A program made the translations under genes and the position numbers. Below are positions 21,926 through 31,346 of a stretch of DNA of 64,000 nt, one piece after another; position 1 is the first letter of the stretch, and each line of letters begins with the position of its first letter. Source of the stretch: an uncultured Pelagibacteraceae bacterium (lineage in GTDB: Bacteria > Pseudomonadota > Alphaproteobacteria > Pelagibacterales > Pelagibacteraceae). The notes under the pieces are model-generated. The model searched no databases. It was not told the DNA's origin and saw nothing but the letters and a program-made list of their open reading frames with translations. The stretch is taken from contig CACPDA010000001.1 in assembly GCA_902632515.1 (NCBI GenBank), positions 38,848 through 102,847 of the forward strand, in the 5' to 3' direction.

Positions 21926-21987
21926 TGCGAGAAAAACTTTTTTAGCGGTTTTTTTAAAGCGCTCGCAATTCAGGTAAATCAGCGCAT
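21926..21987 (-). promoter_or_regulatory. SAM-II-type riboswitch in the metX leader
   Basis: On the minus strand GCGCTGATTTA (21985-21975) begins an H-type pseudoknot. Stem P1 pairs GCGCT (21985-21981) with AGCGC (21963-21959). The loop carries GATTTACC and ATTGCGAGC, and 12 bases after P1 comes GCTAAAAAAG (21946-21937). Order, spacing and conserved bases match the alphaproteobacterial metA/metX SAM-II aptamer as I know it. Its place just upstream of metX fits. Downstream TGCGAG (21967-21962) can pair with CTCGCA (21931-21926), using bases of P1, a possible switch. SAM-V shares the binding core, so a covariance model is needed to separate the two. Confidence 0.8.
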
Positions 21988-21991
21988 AAAT

Positions 21992-22020
21992 TTTGTACAA
22001 GAAGTTATTTAGTATGTCAA
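21992..22020 (-). promoter_or_regulatory. Candidate promoter of metX-metW-gloB
   Basis: On the minus strand a perfect TTGACA (22020-22015) is followed after 17 bases by TACAAA (21997-21992, 4/6 match to TATAAT). The predicted transcript would start near 21985, exactly at the 5' end of the SAM-II aptamer, which strengthens both calls. Confidence 0.6.
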
Positions 22021-22103
22021 ATTTAAAAATATTTACATTTATAACTGTATAAAAAATTCTAATTTTAATTATAAAGGGCTTAAATATTAAAAAGATAAGT
22101 ATC

Positions 22104-23180
22104 ATGAGATTTAAAAAACTAAATATTGAAGCCTATAAACCAGGAAAATCTAATATAAAGAAATTTAGAAAAATTATTAAACTTTCTGCAAACGAATCTG
22201 CTCTAGGTATGAGCTCAAGAGTCAAGAAAGTTATGTCTAATAAAAAGTTGAATTTTTTTAGATACCCAGATGGAAAATCAAAAGAACTAAGAAAGCAAAT
22301 TGCAAAAAAATTTAAATGTAATCAAGACAGAATTATTTGTGGAGCGGGTTCAGATGAGGTTATTCAAATGTTATGTCAATTATTTTTAAAACCTAAAGAT
22401 GATGTGATTGTGCCCCAATTTAGTTTTTTGATGTACAGAATTTATGCCAAAATAGTTGGTGCAAATGTTATTTTTGCTAAAGAAATAAAATTTAAAGTAT
22501 CTGTTACAGAAATAATTAAAAAGGTTACTAAAAAAACTAAGATTGTTTTTTTAGCAAATCCAAACAATCCAACAGGGACTTATCTTACCAAACTAGAGTT
22601 AATAAAATTAAGAAAAAAATTAAGAAAAAATATTTTATTGGTTGTAGATGATGCTTATACAGAATACATGAAAAACTCTGATTACAAATCTGGTTTAGAT
22701 TTATTTAAAAATAAAAATAACGTTTTTATACTGAGAACATTTTCAAAAATTTATGGCTTGTCATCACTACGAATTGGATGGGGACATGGCTCAAAGAAAA
22801 TTATTGATGCTCTCAATATTATCAAACCTCCATTTAATGTTAATGAGGTTGCACAAAAAGCAGCACTAGAGTCTTTAAAAGATAGTAAATTTATTACTAG
22901 ATCTATAAAGCACAATATTTTCTATGCAACAAAATTGAAAAATTTTTTAAGTAAGTATGATATTAGTTCGAATGAAGTTTCTGCTAATTTTTTATTATTA
23001 AACTTTGCGAGATGTAAATTAAGAGCTAGGTATTTTTATGAAAAATTAAAATTAAAAGGTATTATTTTAAGATCAACTGAATATGGTTATAAAATAAAAA
23101 ATATGTTGCGTTTAACCATCGGATCTAAAAAAGAAAATTTAAAGTTTATGAAGGAAGTGGAAAGTATTTTTAGTAAATGA
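22104..23180 (+). CDS. hisC: Histidinol-phosphate / aromatic aminotransferase
   Basis: Fold-type I PLP aminotransferase of the HisC family. IIKLSANESALGMSSRV matches the LNaNEnp--ps opening, and FFRYPDGKSKELR, VFLANPNNPTGT and VVDDAYTEY follow. The PLP lysine is in RTFSKIYGLSSLRIGWG (about residue 215). 358 residues is typical. It overlaps tyrA by 4 bases, a pairing usual in alphaproteobacteria where HisC also serves tyrosine and phenylalanine transamination. Lys-rich compared with homologues, as are its neighbours. Confidence 0.92.
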   Translation: MRFKKLNIEAYKPGKSNIKKFRKIIKLSANESALGMSSRVKKVMSNKKLNFFRYPDGKSKELRKQIAKKFKCNQDRIICGAGSDEVIQMLCQLFLKPKDDVIVPQFSFLMYRIYAKIVGANVIFAKEIKFKVSVTEIIKKVTKKTKIVFLANPNNPTGTYLTKLELIKLRKKLRKNILLVVDDAYTEYMKNSDYKSGLDLFKNKNNVFILRTFSKIYGLSSLRIGWGHGSKKIIDALNIIKPPFNVNEVAQKAALESLKDSKFITRSIKHNIFYATKLKNFLSKYDISSNEVSANFLLLNFARCKLRARYFYEKLKLKGIILRSTEYGYKIKNMLRLTIGSKKENLKFMKEVESIFSK

Positions 23181-24073
23181 AAAAAGTTTTAATTATTGGA
23201 TGTGGGTTATTAGGATCATCTTTAGCAAGAAGAATTTTTAAAAAAAAAATAGCAAAAAAAATATTTATTTATGAAAAATCAAAATCAAATATTTTAAAGA
23301 TTAGAAGACTTAAGTTACCTGGAACAATAGTAAAATCATTAGAAGATGGTGTGGTTAATTCAGATCTAGTTATTTTTTGTACACCTATGAGTGAATATAA
23401 AAAACTCATTATTAAAATTAATAGATTTATTTCATCAAAGACAATTATTACAGATATTGGTTCTTCAAAAATTGAATCATCAAAAGTTATTAAAAAATTT
23501 TTGAAAAGAGGTATTAATTGGATACCAAGCCATCCTATAACAGGGTCAGAAGTAAGTGGACCAGAACATGGTAAAGAAAATATGTTTAAAGATAAGTGGT
23601 GCATATTAATTAAAGATAAAAAAACTAACTCAAGAAATTTAAAATTTCTGAACTCTTTTTGGAAAAAGGTTGGTTCAAAAACAGTCATGATGAATGTAGA
23701 GAAACATGATAAAATTTTCTCAATAACAAGTCATTTACCTCACTTGGTTGCTTACAATTTAGTTAAATCTGCTCAAGATTTTGAAAAAAAACAAAAGTAT
23801 GATTTAATTAAATTCAGCGCGGGTGGTTTAAGAGACTTTTCACGTATAGCAGCCTCAAATGAAATAATGTGGCGAGATATTTTTTTTGATAATAAATTTA
23901 ATGTTTCGAGAGCTATTGATATGTTTGTTAAAAATTTGAATTCATTCAAAAAAGACATTAACTCAAAAAATAGCAAGTCAATAATAAAAAAATTGATACA
24001 GACAAAAAAAGTGAGATCCAAAATCTTGAAATTAAAACAAGATATAAACAAACCTGATTTTGGAAGAAATTAA
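23177..24073 (+). CDS. tyrA: Prephenate / arogenate dehydrogenase
   Basis: NAD(P)-dependent oxidation in tyrosine synthesis. The Rossmann motif is IIGCGLLGSSLARRI (residues 5-19). ITDIGSSKIESSKVI, PSHPITGSEVSGPEHG and TSHLPHLVAYNLV are diagnostic TyrA segments, and FSAGGLRDFSRIAASNEIMW is the helical-domain signature. At 298 residues it is the monofunctional form without a chorismate mutase or ACT domain. The start ATG lies within the hisC stop. The last 4 bases overlap the opposing NlpC/P60 gene. Confidence 0.92.
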   Translation: MKKVLIIGCGLLGSSLARRIFKKKIAKKIFIYEKSKSNILKIRRLKLPGTIVKSLEDGVVNSDLVIFCTPMSEYKKLIIKINRFISSKTIITDIGSSKIESSKVIKKFLKRGINWIPSHPITGSEVSGPEHGKENMFKDKWCILIKDKKTNSRNLKFLNSFWKKVGSKTVMMNVEKHDKIFSITSHLPHLVAYNLVKSAQDFEKKQKYDLIKFSAGGLRDFSRIAASNEIMWRDIFFDNKFNVSRAIDMFVKNLNSFKKDINSKNSKSIIKKLIQTKKVRSKILKLKQDINKPDFGRN

Positions 24074-24822
24074 TATTTTTTTATATTACTTACCTTTTTA
24101 ATTTTTAAATTAGCTGTTTTTTTTATTAATTCTATTGTTTGATTTATAGGCATTATTAATACTTTTTTTCTTGGTCCATAAGCGTGAATAAATTTAGATT
24201 TGTTTAAGCATATACCAACATGACCCTTCCAAAAAATTATATCACCTTTATCAAATTTTTTACTTTCTTTCTTTTTGCAATATTTAATTTGATCTTTTGA
24301 GTCTCGTGGAAAAAAGATTCTGTTATAGTAAAAATAAATTTGAATTAAAGCAGAACAGTCAATTCCATCTAAAGTTTTGCCACCCCACAAGTATTTACTA
24401 TTTAAGAATAATTTGATTATTTTTAAATAATTTTTTTCAAAATGATTAATAATCTTGGTATCCTTTTTTTTAATCCACTTGTTTTTTTCAAATTCTAAAT
24501 ATTTTCTATTTTCACTCAACGCTGATACACCTGAAGCAAAATAAAGAAAATTATTTGAGGGAGAAAATTTATTTTTTTTTTTAACATAAATCTTTGATTT
24601 TGATTTAAAAATCTTTAATTGAGGTTTAAAATTTTTTTTGAATTTCTGTTCCTTAATATAACCTATATAATTATCAAAATAAGTTTTGATTCTAAGCCAA
24701 CCTTTTTTTTTATTTAATATTTTAAATTTTTCTCCATACAAAATCTGGGTACTTACTTTTGATCTGATATTAGGCTTAGTATAAATGTTACTTACAGGAA
24801 TATTTAAAAAATTACTTTCCAT
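24070..24822 (-). CDS. NlpC/P60 family peptidoglycan endopeptidase
   Basis: C40-family cysteine peptidase, probably cutting the gamma-D-Glu to diamino-acid bond of murein or recycled peptides. An N-terminal SH3-like region (about 8-60, IYTKPNIRSKVSTQILYGEKF in outline) and a second SH3-like part precede the catalytic domain. The domain has YLWGGKTLDGIDCSALIQ (Cys156), KGDIIFWKGHVGI (His201) and FIHAYGP (His213). No signal peptide is evident, so it may act in the cytoplasm on muropeptides imported by AmpG, its immediate upstream neighbour in the same operon. Confidence 0.87.
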   Translation of the reverse strand: MESNFLNIPVSNIYTKPNIRSKVSTQILYGEKFKILNKKKGWLRIKTYFDNYIGYIKEQKFKKNFKPQLKIFKSKSKIYVKKKNKFSPSNNFLYFASGVSALSENRKYLEFEKNKWIKKKDTKIINHFEKNYLKIIKLFLNSKYLWGGKTLDGIDCSALIQIYFYYNRIFFPRDSKDQIKYCKKKESKKFDKGDIIFWKGHVGICLNKSKFIHAYGPRKKVLIMPINQTIELIKKTANLKIKKVSNIKKY

Positions 24823-26283
24823 TTAATTTTTAACTGGTGCTACTTTGCTAATCCAAATTATTAAAAAAAGGACTGGTAAACCCAAAAAAGCTGTTAATGA
24901 GAAAAAATATGGATACCCCATAAAATCTACCCAACTACCGGCATATCCTGCAATTAATTTTGGGATAAAAAGCATAATCGAACTAAATAATGCATACTGC
25001 GTTGCTGTAAATTTAATTGAGGTTAATCCAGATAAATAAATTACAAATGCAGCACCTGCAAATCCACTAGATATATTGTCAGCAGTAATTACAGTAATTA
25101 AAAAATTAATACTTATTGGTGAAATAGCTAACCAAGCGAATAATAAGTTACTTGAAGCTGCAATTAAAGATCCAAAAAATAAAGATTTCATCGTACCAAA
25201 TTTGTAAGAACAATAACCACCAATAAATCCACCTAATATTGTTGCAAAGACACCAAAAAATTTTGAGTAAGTTGCGATTTCAGAAATTTTATATCCTTTT
25301 TCTAAATAAAATATATTTGCCATTACTCCCATTACGATATCAGCAATTCTATAAAGAGAGATTAGAAGAAGTATTAAAAAAGCAAACTTTCCATATCTTT
25401 TAATAAAATTAAAAATTGGACCCATATAACTTTTTGAAATTTTATCTTTTGGAGCAAATTCAACCAAGATTAACAAGGAAATTATTAGATAAGAAAAAAT
25501 AAAACAGATTATTAATCTTGCTAATGAAAAGAGAAAACTTAATAAAACCTCTTTTTTTTCAAAAGGATTATCAATTATGGAGTACAAAAATATAAATCCT
25601 ATAACCGCAATAAAGATAGTGAGTAAAAATTTTATATGATTATCAGAATTAAATTTTTTTTTTAATTTTGGTTCATCCGAAATAATTGTTGCAACAACAC
25701 CAATTAGCATAAAAATAGACATTATTAGATATACTTTTTTCCAAACATTTTGATCATAAATTTCGGTTCCAAAAAATGAAGCAAGCCATAAACTTCCAGC
25801 ACCAGCAACAAGCATTGCAATTCTGTATCCAGCAATATACATTGATGATAGAGGACCTTGTAAAGATTGTGGTGCTGATTCAATTCTAAATGCATCAATT
25901 AAAATATCTTGCGTTGCACTAAAAAAAGCTAAAATTGTTATAAATAAAGCTGTAAAAAACAAACTCTCTTTTGGATCTGTAAATGCGGTTAGAATTAATG
26001 CTGCAATAATAAGAAATTGAGATAATAAAAGCCAACTTCTTCGATGACCAAATTTTTTAAGTATCGGTAATTTGTAACTATCTACAAGTGGTGACCATAA
26101 ATATTTAAATGCATAAGCAAAGCCTGCCCAACTAAATAATGTTACAGTGCTTCGATTAATCCCTGCTTTTACTAACCAAACTGAAAGAGTTGAAAAAACT
26201 AAAAGTATTGGAAGACCTGATGAAAAACCCAAACAGATCATTTTTAAAGGTTTTTTTTCAAAAAAAATACTTATACTTTTCAT
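24823..26283 (-). CDS. ampG: AmpG-like muropeptide transporter (MFS)
   Basis: Inner-membrane permease importing anhydro-muropeptides for cell-wall recycling. About 12-14 hydrophobic segments. The N-terminus KMICLGFSSGLPILLVFSTL and FAYAFKYLWSPLVDSYKLP, then GHRRSWLLLSQ and SATQDILIDAFRIE, are strong AmpG signatures. 486 residues. It ends at the base before the NlpC/P60 gene start region and begins 3 bases after trkH. Together with amgK and murU at 42.6-44.3 kb it outlines a murein-recycling route. Confidence 0.88.
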   Translation of the reverse strand: MKSISIFFEKKPLKMICLGFSSGLPILLVFSTLSVWLVKAGINRSTVTLFSWAGFAYAFKYLWSPLVDSYKLPILKKFGHRRSWLLLSQFLIIAALILTAFTDPKESLFFTALFITILAFFSATQDILIDAFRIESAPQSLQGPLSSMYIAGYRIAMLVAGAGSLWLASFFGTEIYDQNVWKKVYLIMSIFMLIGVVATIISDEPKLKKKFNSDNHIKFLLTIFIAVIGFIFLYSIIDNPFEKKEVLLSFLFSLARLIICFIFSYLIISLLILVEFAPKDKISKSYMGPIFNFIKRYGKFAFLILLLISLYRIADIVMGVMANIFYLEKGYKISEIATYSKFFGVFATILGGFIGGYCSYKFGTMKSLFFGSLIAASSNLLFAWLAISPISINFLITVITADNISSGFAGAAFVIYLSGLTSIKFTATQYALFSSIMLFIPKLIAGYAGSWVDFMGYPYFFSLTAFLGLPVLFLIIWISKVAPVKN

Positions 26284-26286
26284 TAA

Positions 26287-27726
26287 TTAATTTCTCCAAA
26301 AAGAAGGCAAAAATAAAACTAGTATAGCAAATAATTCTAATCTACCTAAAATCATACCAACACTTAATATCCATTTAGACAAATCTGGTAGTGATGAAAA
26401 ATCACCATTTGGCCCAATGACAGTGCCTAATCCAGGTCCGACATTTGATATAGAAGTTGCGGCTCCAGAAATAGATGTAACAAAATCAAGCCCAGTAAGT
26501 GAAAGTAATGCTGTTAAGAAAAAGAAAATGATTAAGTACATGAATATAAAAGAAATAATTGATGAAATGAATTTATTATCAATCGGATTTTTATCATATT
26601 TTAAAATGAATATTCCTTTTGGGTAAATTATCTTTTTTAAGTTATTACTTATAAAATTATATAGAATTTGAATTCTAAATATTTTAATTCCACACGTTGT
26701 TGAACCAGCACAACCACCTATAAACATTAATATTAGAAATAAAACTAAAGAAAAACTTCCCCAGTTATCAAATTGTGCATTAACATATCCGGTGCCTGTT
26801 AATATTGAAATTACGTTAAATAATATTTCTATAAAATTGAATTTATTTGAATTACTAAAGCTTAAATAGATTGATAAAATAATTATACTTACAAGTATAA
26901 CTTTTAAAAAGGTTTTAATTTGAATATCTTTAAAAAAAATCATTTTATTTCCATTAATGAATTTTATGTATGCAATAAAAGGAAGACTGCCTAGTAAAAT
27001 AAAAATCATAGCTGATATTTCAATTGATGAACTATTGAAAAAACCTATAGATTCATTGTAATTTGAAAATCCACCAGTAGCGATTGTAGTCATAGAGTGA
27101 GTTATACAATCAAAGAAATTCATTCCAAAAATTAAATAACAAATAGCACAAAGAGTGGTTAAACCTGTATAGATATATATTAATCTCATTGCTATTTCTT
27201 TTGACTTTGGAAGTATCTTTTCAGACGAGTCATTACTTGAAATTTTAAATAATTGCATACCCCCGACATTCATAATTGGCATTAATGTGATTGCCATAAT
27301 AATAATTCCAATTCCACCTAACCATTGAAGTAAGGCCCTCCATAACAGAATACCTTTTGGCATTTCATTTAAATTAGAAATTATTGTTGAACCAGTTGTA
27401 GTTATACCAGACATACTTTCAAAAAAAGCATTAGTAAATGTAAAATTAACATTTGAAAACATGAAAGGAAGAGAACCAAAAACTGCAATACTCAACCAAG
27501 ATAGTGCTGTTAAAAGAAAAGCTTGTTGTAAATTTAATTTTTTATCATGATTTAAATTAGACAAAAAAAACAAAGTACCAAAAATTATTGTAACAATTGA
27601 TGCTCCAAAAAAAGAGGAATCAACCTCTTTATAAATAATTTGGGCTATTATTGGAATGAGCATGAAAAGCCCAAGAATTATTTGAAGTATTCCCAGTGTA
27701 AAAAAAACTGTTTTATAATTAGGCAT
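26287..27726 (-). CDS. trkH: Trk-type potassium uptake protein TrkH
   Basis: Membrane subunit of a K+ uptake system, with repeated membrane-pore-membrane units. Selectivity-filter-like segments are visible: FESMSGITTTGSTI, TTIATGGFSNYNESIGF, ILTGTGYVNAQFDNWG and ATSISNVGPGLGTVIGPNG. The ending LILGRLELFAILVLFLPSFWR is typical (GMILGRLELFA). 479 residues, normal. The regulatory TrkA partner is not in this window. It shares a minus-strand operon with ampG and the NlpC/P60 gene. Confidence 0.93.
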   Translation of the reverse strand: MPNYKTVFFTLGILQIILGLFMLIPIIAQIIYKEVDSSFFGASIVTIIFGTLFFLSNLNHDKKLNLQQAFLLTALSWLSIAVFGSLPFMFSNVNFTFTNAFFESMSGITTTGSTIISNLNEMPKGILLWRALLQWLGGIGIIIMAITLMPIMNVGGMQLFKISSNDSSEKILPKSKEIAMRLIYIYTGLTTLCAICYLIFGMNFFDCITHSMTTIATGGFSNYNESIGFFNSSSIEISAMIFILLGSLPFIAYIKFINGNKMIFFKDIQIKTFLKVILVSIIILSIYLSFSNSNKFNFIEILFNVISILTGTGYVNAQFDNWGSFSLVLFLILMFIGGCAGSTTCGIKIFRIQILYNFISNNLKKIIYPKGIFILKYDKNPIDNKFISSIISFIFMYLIIFFFLTALLSLTGLDFVTSISGAATSISNVGPGLGTVIGPNGDFSSLPDLSKWILSVGMILGRLELFAILVLFLPSFWRN

Positions 27727-27815
27727 TTTGAAAGAACATTATTTTATGGTAAATAAATTTCAACTCTATATGAATTAAGTTAATCATATATTTAAGATTT
27801 TTATAAGAAATATTA

Positions 27816-29378
27816 ATGATTAAAAAAGAAAATTTAAATAAAACAAGCGCTTGGCCTTTTGTAGAAGCAAAAAAAATGCTTCGAGAAAGAAAATCATTAA
27901 TAGAAAAAAAAGGAAAAATTACACTTCAAACTGGGTATGGACCAAGTGGTCTTCCGCACATTGGTACTTTTGGAGAAGTTGCAAGAACATCAATGATTGT
28001 AAATGCTTTAAAACATCTGACTGATCTTCCATCTGAAATATTAACTTTTTCTGATGATATGGATGGACTCAGAAAGGTCCCAGATAATGTACCTAAAAAA
28101 GAATTATTAGAAAAAAATTTACACAAACCACTTACACAAGTACCTGATCCATTTGAAAAATTTGATAGTTTTGGTGAACACAATAACGAAATGTTGAAAA
28201 AATTTTTAGATAATTTTAATTTTAAATATAATTTCAAAAGTTCAACCAAACTTTATAAATCTGGTTTTTTTAATCCATCTCTTCAAATTATCTTAGAAAA
28301 TTATGATGGTATTATGAATATAATTTTACCTACTTTAGGAAAAGAGCGTCAAAAAACTTATAGTCCCTTTTTACCTATTTGTCCTGATACAGGTCATGTT
28401 TTAGAAATTCCAGTAAAAGAAATTAACAAAAAAGACTCAAAAATTATCTTTAACAATAATGGCAAAGATCTAGAAAAAAGTATTTTTGATGGAAATTGTA
28501 AACTTCAATGGAAAGTTGATTGGGCTATGAGGTGGTACGCTCTTGATATAGATTTTGAGATGTATGGCAAAGACTTAATTGAAAGTGCTATTCTTTCAAC
28601 AAAAATAATTAAATTGATTGGAAAAACTAATCCATCAGGATTTGCTTATGAATTGTTTTTAGATGAAAAAGGTGAAAAAATATCTAAATCAAAAGGAAAC
28701 GGGATTACAATAGACCAGTGGCTTGAATATGCATCACCAGAAAGTTTATCTTTATATATGTATCAAAATCCCAAAAGAGCAAAAAAATTATACAAGGAAA
28801 TAGTTTCTAAAACTGTTGATGAGTATTTAGAATTATTAGAAAAAACAAGAAATCAAGATGAATTACAACTTTTAATGAATCCTTTATGGCATGTTCATAA
28901 TAGTGATTTACCAAAAGAACAAATGATAATGTCTTTCTCAATGCTTCTTAATCTAGTTGAAACAAGTAATGCTGACAGCAAAGATCTACTTTGGAAATTT
29001 GTTAAGAAATATAAAAAAGATATTTCAGAAAAAGATCATCCAATTTTTGATAAATTAATTGGATATGCAATTAAATATTTTAATGATGTTATTAAAAAGA
29101 ATAAACAGTATAAAAAACCAAATGATGAAGAGAAGATAGCTTTAAAGGCTCTTATTAAAAAACTTGATAATTGTAATGATGAAATGTCACCTGAAGATAT
29201 TCAAACTTTAATCTACTCAACTGGAAAAGAGAATGGTTACTCAAAAAACTTGAGAGATTGGTTTAGACTAATTTATGAGGTTATATTTGGTGATGAAAAT
29301 GGACCAAGAATGGGTTTTTTTATAAGTTTTTTTGGTGTTAATGAAACAAAAGATCTTATAAAAAATAAGATTAAATAA
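27816..29378 (+). CDS. lysS: Lysyl-tRNA synthetase, class I
   Basis: Charges tRNA-Lys. This is the class I (archaeal-type) enzyme found in alphaproteobacteria, not the class II form. The HIGH-like motif is in GYGPSGLPHIGTFGEVART (about 42-60), and the KMSKS-like motif in GEKISKSKGNGITI (about 287-300). KLQWKVDWAMRW precedes the latter. 520 residues, typical of class I LysRS. pyrD overlaps its stop by one base. The 89-base upstream gap separates it from divergent trkH and must hold both promoters. Confidence 0.94.
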   Translation: MIKKENLNKTSAWPFVEAKKMLRERKSLIEKKGKITLQTGYGPSGLPHIGTFGEVARTSMIVNALKHLTDLPSEILTFSDDMDGLRKVPDNVPKKELLEKNLHKPLTQVPDPFEKFDSFGEHNNEMLKKFLDNFNFKYNFKSSTKLYKSGFFNPSLQIILENYDGIMNIILPTLGKERQKTYSPFLPICPDTGHVLEIPVKEINKKDSKIIFNNNGKDLEKSIFDGNCKLQWKVDWAMRWYALDIDFEMYGKDLIESAILSTKIIKLIGKTNPSGFAYELFLDEKGEKISKSKGNGITIDQWLEYASPESLSLYMYQNPKRAKKLYKEIVSKTVDEYLELLEKTRNQDELQLLMNPLWHVHNSDLPKEQMIMSFSMLLNLVETSNADSKDLLWKFVKKYKKDISEKDHPIFDKLIGYAIKYFNDVIKKNKQYKKPNDEEKIALKALIKKLDNCNDEMSPEDIQTLIYSTGKENGYSKNLRDWFRLIYEVIFGDENGPRMGFFISFFGVNETKDLIKNKIK

Positions 29379-30430
29379 TGTTTTCAAATATAAGATCATT
29401 AATATTTAAACTTGATCCTGAGACAGCTCATAATTTGGCAATTAAGTCTTTAAAATTTAATTTTGTTCCTAATATACTTGATGAAAATAAAGATGACCCT
29501 TTATTTAAAACAGAATTATTTGGAAAGGATATTGAAAATCCTATCGGAATGGCAGCTGGATTTGATAAAAATGCTGAAGTATATAATTCTTTATTTAAAT
29601 TAGGGTTTGGTTTTGTTGAAGTCGGAACTATTACACCTTTAAGACAATATGGAAATCCAAAACCTAGAGTATTTAGATTAGTTGAGGATGAAGCGTTAAT
29701 TAATAGGCTTGGTTTTAACAATCTCGGTGCAGAAAATATAATTAGTAAGATTAATACAAATCAAAAAATTGGGACACTAGGAATTAATATTGGACCTAAT
29801 AAAGACTCTGAAAACAGAACAGAAGATTATTTAAAATCTCTAAGAATCTTTCATCTGGCTGCAGATTATATTACTATTAATATTTCATCTCCAAATACTG
29901 AAAATTTAAGAAAATTTCATAATCAAGATAAATTAAATAATTTGCTAAAAAATATTGAAAAAGAAAAAAAAAATTTAAATTCAAATATTCCGATTGTTGT
30001 TAAAGTTTCACCAGATATTACTGATGCTGAAATTGATGAAATATCAAATGTTCTTTTAAGTAATAATATAAATGGAGTAATACTTTCAAATACATCAGAC
30101 TCATCAAGAGAAAATCTAACTAATATTCAAAAATATCAAAAAGGGGGAATATCTGGAAAACCAATAGAAAAAAAATCTACTATTTTGATAAATAAATTTT
30201 ATAAATTACTTAAAGGTAAAATTAAGATCATAGGAGTAGGTGGAGTAGACTCTGGTATAAGTGCTTATGATAAATTTATGGCTGGAGCTAATTATGTCCA
30301 GTTATATACCGGGATGGTTTACAGAGGTCCTAATATTGTAAGTATGATAAAAAAAGAGCTAAGAGAATTATTGTTAAAAGATGGTGTTAAAAATTTTAGT
30401 GAAATTGTAGGAAAAAAAACAAATACTTAA
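29378..30430 (+). CDS. pyrD: Dihydroorotate dehydrogenase (quinone), class 2
   Basis: FMN enzyme oxidising dihydroorotate to orotate in pyrimidine synthesis, with electrons to quinone at the membrane. The N-terminal helical membrane-contact part (LDPETAHNLAIKSLK) marks class 2. PIGMAAGFDKNAE, GFGFVEVGTITP, RLGFNNLG and ITINISSPNTENLR with the catalytic serine are all present. GVGGVDSG and ANYVQLYTGMVYRGP bind FMN. 350 residues. It starts within the lysS stop (TAATG). Confidence 0.94.
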   Translation: MFSNIRSLIFKLDPETAHNLAIKSLKFNFVPNILDENKDDPLFKTELFGKDIENPIGMAAGFDKNAEVYNSLFKLGFGFVEVGTITPLRQYGNPKPRVFRLVEDEALINRLGFNNLGAENIISKINTNQKIGTLGINIGPNKDSENRTEDYLKSLRIFHLAADYITINISSPNTENLRKFHNQDKLNNLLKNIEKEKKNLNSNIPIVVKVSPDITDAEIDEISNVLLSNNINGVILSNTSDSSRENLTNIQKYQKGGISGKPIEKKSTILINKFYKLLKGKIKIIGVGGVDSGISAYDKFMAGANYVQLYTGMVYRGPNIVSMIKKELRELLLKDGVKNFSEIVGKKTNT

Positions 30431-30481
30431 TTGTATTAAACTTGACGTTATCAATATCTCACCTTATATAGTTTCTGTTTT

Positions 30482-30796
30482 ATGTCAAAAAAATGTGAAT
30501 TAACTGGAAAAATACCTATGAAAGGTCACAATGTTAGTCATGCTAACAATAAGACTAAGAGAAGATTTTTACCAAATTTAAAAAAAGTGAGATTCACAAG
30601 TGAGTTATTAAAAAGAAGTTTGAAACTAACAGTAAGCAATGCAGGTGTTAGATCAGTAGATAAGAAGGGTAGTTTTGATGAGTTTTTAAAAAGTGTAAAA
30701 AATAAAAATTTATCTCCGAGACTAAAAAAATTAAGAAAAAGTTTATTAATTAAATCTCCATATCAAAAAAAAGTAGTTCCATCTAAAACAGCTTGA
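30482..30796 (+). CDS. rpmB: 50S ribosomal protein L28
   Basis: Large-subunit protein. [21 protein letters not shown] is the L28 signature, followed by the basic [18 protein letters not shown] and [17 protein letters not shown]. The 104 residues are longer than the E. coli form because of a lysine-rich C-terminal tail, as usual in alphaproteobacteria. Its stop TGA shares its last base with the next gene's ATG. Confidence 0.95.
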   Translation: MSKKCELTGKIPMKGHNVSHANNKTKRRFLPNLKKVRFTSELLKRSLKLTVSNAGVRSVDKKGSFDEFLKSVKNKNLSPRLKKLRKSLLIKSPYQKKVVPSKTA

Positions 30797-31344
30797 TGAG
30801 TAAAGCTTTTATTTTTCTATCGTTTTTGATGGGGGTTGTAGTTTTATCCTCAAATTATCTTGTTCAGTTTCCAATAAATTATTATGGGTTAAATGAAGTG
30901 CTGACTTATGGAGCTTTTAGTTATCCTATAGCATTTTTAATTACAGATTTAGCAAACAGATCATATGGAAAATTAGTTGCAAGAAAAATAGTTTATCTTG
31001 GTTTTTTAATAGGTATTGGATTTACAGTTTTATTTTCTACAGACTTCGCAGATTTTATATCTATCAGAATTGCAATAGGATCTGGAACAGCTTTTTTAAT
31101 TGCTCAACTTATTGATGTTCAAATATTTGACAATCTGAGAAAAAAGAGATGGTTTATAGCTCCATTAGCTTCTTCAATGATTGGATCAACTTTTGATACT
31201 TTTTTATTTTTTTCTATTTCTTTTTATGGAACAAGTATACCATGGTTCACATTGGCATTAGGAGATTTGGGGGTTAAGATATTTGTAGCGTTGATTATGT
31301 TAATTCCATTTAGATTATTATTAAAAACATTCAAACCTATTTAA
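30796..31344 (+). CDS. Queuosine precursor transporter (YhhQ / VUT family)
   Basis: Integral membrane protein of the vitamin-uptake transporter superfamily that imports queuosine precursors. Six hydrophobic segments, with EVLTYGAFSYPIAFLITDLANRSYG and RIAIGSGTAFLIAQLIDVQIF matching YhhQ-type proteins. A late segment reads WFIAPLASSMIGSTFDTFLFF. 182 residues from the ATG at 30796. I prefer this over TTG 30793 because it overlaps the rpmB stop as TGATG. It ends 2 bases from the opposing ureohydrolase gene. Confidence 0.88.
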   Translation: MSKAFIFLSFLMGVVVLSSNYLVQFPINYYGLNEVLTYGAFSYPIAFLITDLANRSYGKLVARKIVYLGFLIGIGFTVLFSTDFADFISIRIAIGSGTAFLIAQLIDVQIFDNLRKKRWFIAPLASSMIGSTFDTFLFFSISFYGTSIPWFTLALGDLGVKIFVALIMLIPFRLLLKTFKPI

Positions 31345-31346
31345 GT

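Noticed and set aside
21904..22105. 60-residue minus-strand open frame in the metX leader
   Set aside because: Overlaps the promoter and SAM-II-type element; Ile/Phe-rich without family features.
23269..23688. 139-residue minus-strand open frame inside tyrA
   Set aside because: Antisense to conserved TyrA motifs; hydrophobic composition is what the A/T-rich complement gives.
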